Shown here piece after piece: positions 38,956 through 47,381 of a DNA stretch of 64,000 nt (the first letter of the stretch is position 1; each line of letters begins with the position of its first letter). Where the stretch lies: positions 1 to 64,000 of the forward strand of contig NZ_LMFA01000021.1 in NCBI RefSeq assembly GCF_001426565.1. The letters run 5' to 3'. Both the position numbers and the translations under genes were made by a program. Below the pieces are notes generated by a model. The model made no database searches, was not told where the DNA came from, and was given only the letters and a program-made list of their open reading frames with translations. This DNA is from Rhizobium sp. Root482 (GTDB lineage: Bacteria > Pseudomonadota > Alphaproteobacteria > Rhizobiales > Rhizobiaceae).

Positions 38956-39996
38956 TCATCCGGCGGGTTCGTAGGGTACCGTTATTCCGGAATTTCGAGT
39001 CATCCAGACCGGTACGGGCAGGTCCTTGGACTTCAGAAACGCCGGGTTGAAAAGCTTCGACTGATAGCGGTTACCATAGTCGCAGAGGATCGTCACGATG
39101 GTATGGCCGGGACCCAGATCTTTTGCCAGCCGAATGGCACCGGCAATATTGATGCCGGAGGAGCCGCCGACGCAGAGACCCTCGTTTTCGACGAGATCGA
39201 AGATCAGAGGAACGGCTTCGCTATCGGGGATCTGATAGGCGAAATCCGGCGAAAAATCTTCGAGATTGGCGGTGATGCGCCCCTGGCCGATTCCTTCGGT
39301 GATCGAGCCGCCGGAGGATTTCAGCTCACCGTGGGCATAGAAATTATAGAGGGCGGCGCCTTCCGGATCGGCAAGGCCGATCTTGATGTCAGGGTTCTTC
39401 GCCTTCAGGCCCAGAGCGACGCCAGCCAGTGTGCCGCCGGAACCGACTGCGCAGATGAAGCCATCGACCTTGCCGTCCGTATCGCGCCAGATTTCGGGCG
39501 CAGTCGTTTCCACATGCGCATCACGATTGGCGACATTGTCGAACTGGTTGGCCCAGATCGCGCCGTTCGGTTCGGTTTTCGCCAGTTCGGCCGCGACACG
39601 GCCCGACAGTTTCACGTAGTTGTTGGGGTTCCTGTAGGGCACCGCCGGGACTTCAATGAGTTCCGCGCCGAGAAGCTTCAGGGCGTCCTTCTTCTCCTGG
39701 CTCTGGGTTTCGGGAATGACGATTACCGTGCGGTAGCCGAGCGCCTGGGCGACGAGTGCCAGGCCGATGCCGGTATTGCCGGCCGTTCCCTCGACGATGA
39801 CGCCGCCCGGACGCAATTGCCCGGATTTTTCCGCCTGGCGGATGATCGACAATGCCGCGCGATCCTTGACCGACTGGCCGGGATTGAGAAATTCCGCCTT
39901 GCCGAGAATGGTGCAGCCCGTCGCCTGCGAGGCGCCTTTCAAGCGGATCAGCGGCGTGTTGCCGATGGCATCGAGGACGGAGGGCAAAACGGACAT
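38956..39996 (-). CDS. cysK: Cysteine synthase A family PLP enzyme
   Basis: Makes cysteine from O-acetylserine and sulfide. The 346-residue protein has the PLP lysine in NPGQSVKDRAAL (about 45), the VEGTAGNTGIGLALVAQALGY loop and SGGTLAGVALGLK glycine loop. It belongs to the slightly longer rhizobial CysK/Cbs-like group, so assignment against a cystathionine beta-synthase-like role rests on family resemblance only. First gene of the alaX-sseA operon. Confidence 0.9.
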   Translation of the reverse strand: MSVLPSVLDAIGNTPLIRLKGASQATGCTILGKAEFLNPGQSVKDRAALSIIRQAEKSGQLRPGGVIVEGTAGNTGIGLALVAQALGYRTVIVIPETQSQEKKDALKLLGAELIEVPAVPYRNPNNYVKLSGRVAAELAKTEPNGAIWANQFDNVANRDAHVETTAPEIWRDTDGKVDGFICAVGSGGTLAGVALGLKAKNPDIKIGLADPEGAALYNFYAHGELKSSGGSITEGIGQGRITANLEDFSPDFAYQIPDSEAVPLIFDLVENEGLCVGGSSGINIAGAIRLAKDLGPGHTIVTILCDYGNRYQSKLFNPAFLKSKDLPVPVWMTRNSGITVPYEPAG

Positions 39997-40211
39997 GGCC
40001 TAACCTTTGCTGCGCGCCGCATTGGGCAATAGCCGCCCGGCGGGATATGACGAGTGAAAGACATATCGCAAATCGGCCGGCGCCTGTCAGGCCCTGCCGA
40101 TCCGATCTGTCGATTTCCGGTCTGTTTTCGACCCTGGCCCTCGAACTGACAAGGAATGGCTTTTCGCCGGCCCGCCGTCACGGGCAAAAATCGTCTTCCG
40201 CGGTCCTGCCG

Positions 40212-40538
40212 TCAGCCGGTATGGAGGACCACCACCGCGCCGAAGACGAGGCACAGTCCGGCCCAGCCGACGGGCTTCAGCTTCTGGCCGAACAGGAACC
40301 GTGCCGAGATCGCGGTGCCGAAGATCCCGGTAGCACCGAGGATGGCATAGGCGATGGCGAGTTCCATGCCCTTGACCGCTTCCACCAGGAAGGCGAAGGC
40401 GGCGAGCACCAGAAGGATGGAGACGACACCCCAGCCACGGCGGGCAAAGCCGTTCGACTTGGTGGAGGCGAGATTGGCGGCGACATCGAGGATGCCGGCG
40501 ACAACCGCAAAAAGAAAATAGACATTAGGCGAGGTCAT
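40212..40538 (-). CDS. mdtI: SMR transporter subunit, MdtI-like
   Basis: A 108-residue four-helix small multidrug resistance protein, most like MdtI of the spermidine-exporting MdtJI pair (AVKGMELAIAYAILGATGI; FGQKLKPVGWAGL). The TM1 acidic residue that couples proton antiport is Asp (ILDVAAN) where SMR proteins normally have Glu, and the usual Trp of the YA-W-G motif is Leu. Overlaps mdtJ by 14 bases, so co-translated; likely the non-catalytic half of a heterodimer. Confidence 0.8.
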   Translation of the reverse strand: MTSPNVYFLFAVVAGILDVAANLASTKSNGFARRGWGVVSILLVLAAFAFLVEAVKGMELAIAYAILGATGIFGTAISARFLFGQKLKPVGWAGLCLVFGAVVVLHTG

Positions 40539-40875
40539 CGGCGGCCTCCTCGTGGATTTCGCCGGCATTGACCAGGATGATGCCGACGACCGCCATGGCC
40601 AGCCCGAGCATTTCCCGGCCGGTCAGCACATGGTTGAAGACGAAGACCGAGACGAGGGTGATGAGCGCGATGCCGGAGCCTTCCCAGATGGCATAGGCGA
40701 CACCGACCGAGATTTTCTTCACGGCCATGGCGAGGAAGACATAGGAGAGTGCGATCGAGACATACATGACGGCATAGCCCCAGACGCCGCCGCCGCTCGA
40801 GGCCGCTTTCATGACCGTAAGGCCGATAACCTCGGTGGCGATGGCGAGCGCCAGAAAAGCCCATGCAAGACGCAT
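40525..40875 (-). CDS. mdtJ: SMR transporter subunit, MdtJ-like
   Basis: A 116-residue four-helix SMR protein resembling MdtJ: MRLAWAFLALAIATEVIGLTVMK with the conserved Glu15 of TM1, SYVFLAMAVKKISVGVAYAIWEGSGIALI with the conserved Trp, then FNHVLTGREMLG. Probably forms a heterodimeric proton/polyamine (or drug) antiporter with the overlapping downstream subunit. An 8-base perfect inverted repeat lies 18-39 bases upstream of its ATG. Confidence 0.85.
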   Translation of the reverse strand: MRLAWAFLALAIATEVIGLTVMKAASSGGGVWGYAVMYVSIALSYVFLAMAVKKISVGVAYAIWEGSGIALITLVSVFVFNHVLTGREMLGLAMAVVGIILVNAGEIHEEAADDLA

Positions 40876-40892
40876 GTCGTCCCCTTTGGATG

Positions 40893-40914
40893 ATGGAATG
40901 AGATGGCATTCCAT
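40893..40914. promoter_or_regulatory. Operator-like inverted repeat upstream of mdtJ
   Basis: ATGGAATG-N6-CATTCCAT, a perfect 8+8 repeat ending 18 bases upstream of the mdtJ start. Position and symmetry suit a TetR-type repressor site. No such regulator gene is adjacent. Confidence 0.5.
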
Positions 40915-40993
40915 AGGCATTTTGCGGGGGACGGTAAAGGCGGGTGCCACGGTCTGGCGATGATTCCTTTCGCAGGGCAGGGAAGGCGGGCAC

Positions 40994-42247
40994 TCACTCG
41001 TAGACGACCTGCCTTACATCGATGTTCCTGGCACGGAACCCCGCCTCGCAGTAGAACAGGTAGAATTCCCAAAGGCGCTTGAAGCGCGTATCGAACCCCA
41101 AGGGCTCGACCCTGTCCCAGACCTTCCAGAACCGTTCGCGCCATTCGGCCAGCGTGCGGGCATAATCGAGACCGAAGCCGAAGTCGCCGCTCATCTGCAG
41201 GCCCACCTTGCGGCCAAGCTCGATCAGATGTTCGCGCGTCGGCAGCATTCCGCCTGGAAAGACATATTTCTGGATGAAATCCGGATTGGCGCGATATTCG
41301 CGATAGGCTTCCGGCTTGATGGTGATGATCTGCAATCCGGCCTTGCCGCCCGGCTTCAGGCAGCGCTGCAACTGCGAGAAATAGGCCGGCCAATATTTTT
41401 CGCCGACCGCCTCGAACATCTCGATGGAGACGATTCGGTCGTAGAGGCCGGTCTCGTCCCGATAATCCTGGAACCTGATCTCGACCTTGTCGGCGAGCCC
41501 GGCCTTTTGCATTCGTGCAGTGGCGAAATCGAACTGTTCGCGGCTGATCGTCAGGCCCGTGACCCGGCAGCCGATCTCGCCGGCGGCATATTCTGCAAAG
41601 CCGCCCCAGCCACAGCCGATTTCAAGCACATGATCGCCCGGCCGGATACCCACGGCATCGGCAAGCGCCTTGTATTTGGCGCGCTGCGCCGATTGAAGGT
41701 CGCCGGCCCCGGTCGAATAGAGCGCCGAGGAATAGGTCATGGTTGGATCGAGCCATTCCCGATAGAAGGCATTGCCGAGATCGTAATGGGCGGAGATGTT
41801 CCGTTTCGAGCCGGTCCTGGTATTGGCATTCATCCAGTGGCGGAATTTTTCGACCAGCCGCAGAAGCCCGCGCGCGCCATTGGAGAAATTGTTTCCCACC
41901 TCGGCGTTGACGAGAAACAATTCGAGGAAGGCGCCGACATCCGGGCTGTCCCAATCGCCATCCACATAGCTTTCGGCAACGGCAATGGTGCCGCCGGTGA
42001 GCGCGCGCTGCAGCATGTTCCAGTTGTGCAATGTGACACTGGCGACGGGGCCTTGCGCCTTGCCCTTGACCACCACGGTTCGGCGATCGGGCAGGGTGAG
42101 CTTCAGGCAGCCGGCCTGGATATGGACCAGGCCACGCAGCACCATCTGCGCCTTGGCGGGCAAGCCTTTGACGATCTGGGCCAGATTCTCGGCGGAAAGA
42201 CGCTCGCCGTCGTTTTGATCACAATAACCGGTACCTGCTGTGCTCAT
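40994..42247 (-). CDS. cfa: Cyclopropane-fatty-acyl-phospholipid synthase
   Basis: Methylenates unsaturated acyl chains of membrane phospholipids with S-adenosylmethionine, typically at stationary phase or acid stress. The 417-residue protein has the lipid-binding N-terminal domain and SAM site VLEIGCGWGGFAEYAA (about 193-208), the AHYDLGNAFYREWLDPTMTYSSA substrate motif and the EMFEAVGEKYW bicarbonate/active-site region. ATG 42247 chosen with GAGG upstream; a TTG six codons earlier is possible. Confidence 0.95.
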   Translation of the reverse strand: MSTAGTGYCDQNDGERLSAENLAQIVKGLPAKAQMVLRGLVHIQAGCLKLTLPDRRTVVVKGKAQGPVASVTLHNWNMLQRALTGGTIAVAESYVDGDWDSPDVGAFLELFLVNAEVGNNFSNGARGLLRLVEKFRHWMNANTRTGSKRNISAHYDLGNAFYREWLDPTMTYSSALYSTGAGDLQSAQRAKYKALADAVGIRPGDHVLEIGCGWGGFAEYAAGEIGCRVTGLTISREQFDFATARMQKAGLADKVEIRFQDYRDETGLYDRIVSIEMFEAVGEKYWPAYFSQLQRCLKPGGKAGLQIITIKPEAYREYRANPDFIQKYVFPGGMLPTREHLIELGRKVGLQMSGDFGFGLDYARTLAEWRERFWKVWDRVEPLGFDTRFKRLWEFYLFYCEAGFRARNIDVRQVVYE

Positions 42248-42465
42248 GCGACAGATCCTCAGCAATCATTGCTCTTGACGCAAAATAACCGCATTTCACC
42301 GGCCCGCCAACAGGGTATTCGCGTGGAAATCCATGCCAGGACCGTGTCCATGTCATTGGGACAGTAGGAGAGGGGATGCCATTGGCAAGACGCAAAATCT
42401 TGCCTCTTCTCAATAAGGTCGCAGCCGGACAGGCTGTCCCGCAAAATGGCGCGAAGACCTGTGCG

Positions 42466-43098
42466 TCAGGTTTTCTGGAACGCCAGATGCGCGCCCAGCC
42501 CGATCAGCATCGCGCCGCCGGCGCGATGCATCAGCCTTCGCGCCCGGCTCGACCGCTTCAGCCGGGCGGTAACGGCGCCGGCCAGGAAGACGCAGACGAT
42601 GTCCGCCGACGAGAACATCAGGTTGACGATCACGCCCAGGATCGCAAGCTGCAGCCAGACTGGAAAGGCGGCAGATGCGTCGACGAACTGCGGCAGGAAG
42701 GCCAGGAAGAAGATCGCGGTCTTGGGATTGAGAACCTCGACGGTGACGCTTTCGAAAAAGGCGCGCCGGCCTGTTTTCGGAGCTGTATCGGCGGCTGCCG
42801 CATCGCCCTCGACCCGGGCGCGGAACAGGCAGATGCCCAGCCAGACAAGATAGGCGGCACCCGCCAGCTTGACCGCCATGTAGAGGAGCGGGACAGCATG
42901 AAAGAGGATGGACAGGCCGGCGGCGGCGCAAAGCACATGCGCATATCCGCCCAGATGAATGCCGAGAACCGCCATGAGCCCGGACCAGCGGCCGCGCGCG
43001 ATCGTCTGCGCCGCGGCATAAATCATCGCCGGGCCGGGAATATAGGCAAAGACCGCAGTGGTGGCGAGAAATGCAATCAGCAATTCGGTAGAAGGCAT
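42466..43098 (-). CDS. LysE family translocator
   Basis: A 210-residue inner-membrane amino-acid exporter of the LysE/RhtB superfamily: six hydrophobic segments, opening with ELLIAFLATTAVFAYIPGPAMIYAAAQTIARG (the PGP motif) and the LNPKTAIFFLAFLPQFV motif. Substrate not predictable. CAGGAGCAG precedes ATG 43098. Isolated between cfa and tRNA-Asn. Confidence 0.92.
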   Translation of the reverse strand: MPSTELLIAFLATTAVFAYIPGPAMIYAAAQTIARGRWSGLMAVLGIHLGGYAHVLCAAAGLSILFHAVPLLYMAVKLAGAAYLVWLGICLFRARVEGDAAAADTAPKTGRRAFFESVTVEVLNPKTAIFFLAFLPQFVDASAAFPVWLQLAILGVIVNLMFSSADIVCVFLAGAVTARLKRSSRARRLMHRAGGAMLIGLGAHLAFQKT

Positions 43099-43229
43099 CG
43101 CCTGCTCCTGTCGGTATCCGGGGCGCATATGCATATCGCAGGAAGACCGGAAAGTCGCGCGCTTGAAGGGAAGCCGCAAGCCAAAAAGAAAAAGACTGCA
43201 TCTCTTTTGGAAATGCAGTCTTTGAAATC

Positions 43230-43304
43230 TGGCTCCCCGGGCCGGATTCGAACCGGCGACCTGTCGATTAACAGTCGAATGCTCTACCGCTGAGCTACCA
43301 GGGA
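43230..43304 (-). tRNA. tRNA-Asn (anticodon GUU)
   Basis: 75 bases with encoded CCA. Acceptor TCCCTGG pairs CCGGGGA with one G-U; anticodon loop CTGTTAA; T-loop GTTCGAAT. Confidence 0.96.
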
Positions 43305-43492
43305 TCATCTGCGCGCTGCAGAAGTGAGGCTGCTAATACAAATGCTTTTCCGATTTGCCAAGCGGTTTTTCAAAAAAAGCGCACAATCTTGCGAGACTGT
43401 GGAGAACTCCCCATCTCAGGGAGGCGCGATCCGAAGGATGCCTTCTGCGGATCGCCATGGCGCCGCCACAGCAGGCGGCAGGAAATCAACGG

Positions 43493-43780
43493 ATGGAGTT
43501 CATGACGCGACCGCGGACGACAAAAAGTTTCGGCATCGATGCGCTGACGCACGAAATCATCCTGGGTTCCTGGCGCATTCCCCTGCCGCAATCGCGCGCG
43601 CCGCGCATCGCGCTGGGGGCCGCACTGGTTTTCTGCGGACTGCTGGGATTTCTTCCGGTGCTTGGATACTGGATGGTTCCACTTGGGCTGATCGTGCTTT
43701 CGCACGATCTCGCCTATGTGCGGCGCAGGCGCCGCAGGCTTTCGGTCTGGTGGGCGCGCCGAAGACAGCCATCCGCTTAA
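43493..43780 (+). CDS. Small membrane protein, PGPGW-like
   Basis: A 95-residue protein with two adjacent hydrophobic segments (RIALGAALVFCGLLGFLPVLGYWMVPLGLIVLSHDL) and a strongly basic tail (VRRRRRRLSVWWARRR). The LPVLGYWMVPLGL turn resembles PGPGW-type transmembrane proteins. Start may be ATG 43493 or 43502. Function unknown. Convergent with the next gene across a shared terminator. Confidence 0.75.
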   Translation: MEFMTRPRTTKSFGIDALTHEIILGSWRIPLPQSRAPRIALGAALVFCGLLGFLPVLGYWMVPLGLIVLSHDLAYVRRRRRRLSVWWARRRQPSA

Positions 43781-43803
43781 AACGCGAGGCCTTCCATGAA
43801 AAA

Positions 43804-43829
43804 CGCCCCACCTGGAATCAGGTGGAGCG
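43804..43829. terminator. Shared terminator of two convergent small genes
   Basis: CCACCTG-GAAT-CAGGTGG stem extended by CGC/GCG pairs. Located 24 bases after the PGPGW-like stop and 21 bases after the stop of the - strand gene. Confidence 0.6.
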
Positions 43830-43850
43830 CTTCGGAGACCTTTTCGAGAA

Positions 43851-44198
43851 TCAGCCGCCGGTTCCGGTCTGCGGCGTCGGGTCCGTATCCGTGGGCGTAG
43901 GCTCTGCATTCTCTCCGGCGGCTGGCGTGTTGTCGATCGTATCCTGACCGCTGCCGGTGGTCTCATTGCTGGATGGGGTGGTTTGCTCGACCTGCGTGGC
44001 GGCATCATTGTCGGTGCTTTCACCAAAAATTTCGGCGCCACCCCAGGCGAGAAGCACGAGCACCAGACCGCCGATCAATACCATCAGCACCGGCCGGCCG
44101 AGAAAACCCTGGCGCGCCTCCACGCCACTGACATCGACGGTCTTGTTCGTGTCGTCGGTGGAGACCCGGTTGCCGCGTTCGTCAACATATTTTGTCAT
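43851..44198 (-). CDS. Single-span membrane protein with acidic low-complexity tail
   Basis: 115 residues: a polar N-terminus (MTKYVDERGNRVSTDD), one TM helix (PVLMVLIGGLVLVLLAWGG), then a Thr/Pro/Glu/Asp-rich, probably periplasmic disordered tail ending TDTDPTPQTGTGG. AAAGGAGATGG precedes the ATG. Function unknown. An exact EcfG promoter lies 55-79 bases upstream, so I infer induction in the general stress response. Confidence 0.8.
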   Translation of the reverse strand: MTKYVDERGNRVSTDDTNKTVDVSGVEARQGFLGRPVLMVLIGGLVLVLLAWGGAEIFGESTDNDAATQVEQTTPSSNETTGSGQDTIDNTPAAGENAEPTPTDTDPTPQTGTGG

Positions 44199-44560
44199 TC
44201 CATCTCCTTTGACCGCAGCCGTTACGCTGTTCGAGCTTCGCGATAATCGCAAAACGGGCCGGCAGGACAAAGGTTCCAGGGAGATGCGGGATTGGAGGCG
44301 TAAACCTCGATCATTGCGCGGCCATGGGCGGACGCGGTCTATGCGCTGATTTGCCTTGCCGCGAGCATCGCCGCCATAGGCGCCGCTACCCGTTCGACGC
44401 AAACGGCGACACGCACTGCGTGGAAGGGCGCTGTCAGCCGATAAGGATGCCTTCGAGCGAATGCGGACAAACTCCGTTTCGCGCCTGTTGACCTCGCTAG
44501 CCCTCAGGCTATAAAGCGAGCCGTGACGGATCAAGCCTCATTATCGCAGCCCGTCAAAAG
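44199..44560. other. Intergenic region before tRNA-Ser
   Basis: 362 bases holding the EcfG promoter at 44253-44277 near its left end. The remaining 280 bases up to the tRNA show no ORF with a ribosome site; the tRNA-Ser promoter presumably lies near 44500-44550 but I could not pick boxes with confidence. Confidence 0.55.
44253..44277 (-). promoter_or_regulatory. EcfG (general stress sigma) promoter
   Basis: On the - strand: GGAAC (44277-44273), 16-base spacer, CGTT (44256-44253). Exact consensus. Expected start near 44246, about 48 bases before the ATG at 44198. Confidence 0.8.
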
Positions 44561-44650
44561 GGAAGAGTGTCCGAGTGGTTTAAGGAACCGGTCTTGAAAA
44601 CCGGCGTGCGGGAGACCGTACCGTGGGTTCGAATCCCACCTCTTCCGCCA
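44561..44650 (+). tRNA. tRNA-Ser (anticodon UGA)
   Basis: 90 bases with encoded CCA. Acceptor GGAAGAG pairs CTCTTCC; anticodon loop CTTGAAA; long class II variable arm; T-loop GTTCGAAT. Confidence 0.97.
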
Positions 44651-44771
44651 TTTCACCGGCTTTCAGTGAATTCGTGTGGATCTGTGACTGCAATTCCCGT
44701 GTCAGCGGGATATCGAGCGTACTTTGTTCATCCTTCCACAGTGGTAAACAGCGCACCATCGGTTGCGGCTG

Positions 44772-44825
44772 TTAACCGTTCGTAAACCATAAGTTCAATT
44801 GTTCCGTCCCGGCACGGTTAACCAT
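44772..44825 (+). promoter_or_regulatory. CtrA-like binding sites upstream of rlpA
   Basis: TTAA-N7-TAAA at 44772-44786 (consensus TTAA-N7-TTAA, one mismatch) and the extended half-site TTAACCAT at 44818-44825. They are 95-150 bases before the lipoprotein gene. Candidate only. Confidence 0.45.
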
Positions 44826-44919
44826 TCGCATTTTCGCCATGTTGTTGTCATGATTAATCGACTGTTACGTTTTGTGACGCTTTTACTTGTGCGGGCGGGC
44901 CGGGTGAGGCGTTTTGCGA

Positions 44920-45975
44920 ATGGCGATGGGGCATATGACATCCAATCAGACTGCGGCTCTTCTTCTCAAGGGATTGCGTTTTGCCGCCATCCCGATGATC
45001 TGCGCGGGGTTGACGGCCTGTGGCTCGACCGGGAAGGTTGCGACGAACAAGACGCGCAGCAAGGAATATTTCGCCGAGTCCATTTATGGGGTAAAGGCCA
45101 GCCCGCGTGTCGCCAACGGCAAGACCATGCCCAAGGGCGGCGGTCGCGCGCAGGTCGGCAAGGCCTACAAGGTCAAGGGCAAGTGGTACCAGCCGAAGGA
45201 AGAGCCCGGCTACAACAAGACGGGCATGTCGTCCTGGTACGGATCGGCCTTCCACGGCCGGCTGACCGCCAATGGCGAGGTTTATGACAAATATCATCTG
45301 TCGGCTGCCCATCCGACCTTTCCGCTGCCGAGCTACGCCCGCGTCACCAATCTGGAGAACGGATCGTCAGTCGTGGTGCGCGTCAATGATCGCGGCCCTT
45401 ACGAATTCGGCCGCATCATCGACGTTTCCTCCAAGACCGCCGATTTTCTCGACATGAAGCGCAAGGGCAGCGCCAAGGTCCGGGTTCAATATATCGGAAA
45501 GGCGCCGCTTGAGGGCAATGACATGCCCTATCTGATGGCCTCCTATGTCCAGAAGGGCGATCGCGGCCCGAGTTCCTTTCCTGAAGGCCAGATCGCAACC
45601 GGCGTGATGGTCGCCTCGAACGAGCCGCTGCGCAAGCAGGCCGGGGAGCTCGGCACACTGACCATTCCCGCCAAATCCAACCTGGAAACGGGCGTGCCGG
45701 TCATGGCGCTGGCCGAGACGCAAGATGCGCCGGCCGCATCGGCTGCATTCGGCGAGTTCGCGCTTCTGCCGGATATCGGCCCGATTCCAAACGATCGGCC
45801 GGACTATATTCCCCTGCCGGATGGCAGCCTCGTCTATGCGGCCGCCTATGTCGAGGCACGGGTGAGCACATCCGAGACAGCGTTCGATGCGATCCTTGTC
45901 GACGCCAATCCTCTGACCCCGAATGCGATCGTCGACTATGCGCGGCGCCAGGGCACGGTACGTCAATCCGATTGA
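44920..45975 (+). CDS. rlpA: Septal ring lytic transglycosylase / RlpA family lipoprotein
   Basis: RlpA-type proteins act on glycan strands lacking stem peptides at the septum. About 351 residues: signal sequence with lipobox LTAC (Cys about residue 34), then the double-psi beta-barrel core GMSSWYGSAFHGRLTANGEVYDKYHLSAAHPTFPLPSYARVTNLENG and VVRVNDRGPYEFGRIIDVSS, which contains the catalytic Asp of the family. No SPOR domain is visible at the C-terminus. Start could be ATG 44920, 44926 or 44935. CtrA-like boxes upstream fit a cell-division role. Confidence 0.9.
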   Translation: MAMGHMTSNQTAALLLKGLRFAAIPMICAGLTACGSTGKVATNKTRSKEYFAESIYGVKASPRVANGKTMPKGGGRAQVGKAYKVKGKWYQPKEEPGYNKTGMSSWYGSAFHGRLTANGEVYDKYHLSAAHPTFPLPSYARVTNLENGSSVVVRVNDRGPYEFGRIIDVSSKTADFLDMKRKGSAKVRVQYIGKAPLEGNDMPYLMASYVQKGDRGPSSFPEGQIATGVMVASNEPLRKQAGELGTLTIPAKSNLETGVPVMALAETQDAPAASAAFGEFALLPDIGPIPNDRPDYIPLPDGSLVYAAAYVEARVSTSETAFDAILVDANPLTPNAIVDYARRQGTVRQSD

Positions 45976-46083
45976 TTGGGCCGATTGATCGGCCAAATGA
46001 TCGGGCCATCTGCTTGGGCGGAGTGATCGCGATTGATCCGGGACGGACCGGCTGCTATGGCCGGAGGGGCACCGGAGTTTGGA

Positions 46084-47238
46084 ATGCGCACACGGCTGTT
46101 TTCGGTTTTTCTCGCCATCCTTCTTGTCGCCACGACGCCCTTTGCCGCGCTGGCGCAGGGTTTTGAGAGCAAGGCAAAGCAGATCTACCTGATCGACGCG
46201 GAAACCGGGACGGTTCTTTTCGCCAGGGACGAAGACGCGCCCGTGCCGCCGGCCTCGCTTGCCAAGCTGATGACCATGGAGGTGGTGTTCGACGCGATCC
46301 ACCGGAAGGAGTTGAGCCTCGATACCGAATTTCCGGTTTCGGAACATGCCTGGCGCACCGGCGGCGCGCCGTCCGGGACTTCCACAATGTTCGCGGCGCT
46401 CAAATCGAAGATCCGCGTTGCCGATCTCATCCGCGGCGTGATCGTGCAGCTTGCCAATGATGGCTGCATCATTCTGGCCGAGGGCATGGCGGGCAGCGAA
46501 GACGCCTTTGCCAAGCGGATGACGGAGCGCGCGCGCGAGATCGGGCTTTCGGCCTCGGTCTTTGCCAATGCCACCGGTCTTCCGCATCCGGACAATATGA
46601 CGACCATGCGCGACATGGTGCTGCTTGCCCGGCATATCCAGGCGAGCTATCCCGAATTCTTCCCGATCTATGCCCAGCCGGATTTCGAGTGGAACAAGAT
46701 TTTCCAGCGTAACCGCACGCCGCTGATCAATGCCGGTATCGGCGTCGACGGGTTCGCGACGGGATTTGCCGAGGGGTTCGGCTATGCCATGGTGGCGACC
46801 ATGCGCAAGGATGGCCGGCGGGTCTTCCTGGCGCTCGACGGGCTTGCAAGCGAGAAGGAACGGATCGAGGAAACGCGCAAGCTGCTCGACTGGTCGATGG
46901 CGGCCTTCGAGCGGAAGCGCCTGTTCGAGGCGGGCACCGTGGTTGGCGAGGCCAGCATCTACGGCGGCGCCCAGTCGCATGTGCCGCTGATCACGCGCGA
47001 TGCCGTCGATATTCTCGTGCCGGTCAACAATCAGGATCGTCTTTCCGGAAAGGTGATCTATCGCTGGCCTCTGCCCATGCCGGTGCAGGCCGGAATGAAA
47101 GCGGGCACGCTGAAAATATGGAATGGAGAGCGACTTTTGCGCGAAGTTCCGGTGGAAACCGCGGCGTCCGTGGAGGTGGGTACGCTTTCCGGCCGGGCGC
47201 TCGATGCCCTGCAGGAAATGCTGTTTTTCTGGCTTTGA
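46084..47238 (+). CDS. D-alanyl-D-alanine carboxypeptidase family protein (PBP5-like)
   Basis: A 384-residue secreted PBP5/DacC-like serine peptidase-fold protein, trimming peptidoglycan stem peptides. Signal peptide residues 1-25 (ALAQG); SxxK motif SLAK near residue 57 followed by LMTMEVVFDA. The second motif is LAN (VQLANDGC) where SxN is expected, and the KTG motif reads ATG (GVDGFATGFAE). The C-terminal beta domain and amphipathic end (ALQEMLFFWL) are present. The two motif changes question catalytic strength. GGAG precedes ATG 46084. Confidence 0.88.
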   Translation: MRTRLFSVFLAILLVATTPFAALAQGFESKAKQIYLIDAETGTVLFARDEDAPVPPASLAKLMTMEVVFDAIHRKELSLDTEFPVSEHAWRTGGAPSGTSTMFAALKSKIRVADLIRGVIVQLANDGCIILAEGMAGSEDAFAKRMTERAREIGLSASVFANATGLPHPDNMTTMRDMVLLARHIQASYPEFFPIYAQPDFEWNKIFQRNRTPLINAGIGVDGFATGFAEGFGYAMVATMRKDGRRVFLALDGLASEKERIEETRKLLDWSMAAFERKRLFEAGTVVGEASIYGGAQSHVPLITRDAVDILVPVNNQDRLSGKVIYRWPLPMPVQAGMKAGTLKIWNGERLLREVPVETAASVEVGTLSGRALDALQEMLFFWL

Positions 47239-47381
47239 GGAAATGACGGCGCTTTTGGTTTCGCAGACGGGCACAATCGTTTAAGCAGGCAAAAGATGGA
47301 TAGCGGTGCGCTCCCTGGCGTGCGGATCGTGGCGATGGGGACTTCGGCGCTGCGCATGGAACAAACATACGGGAATTGAAA

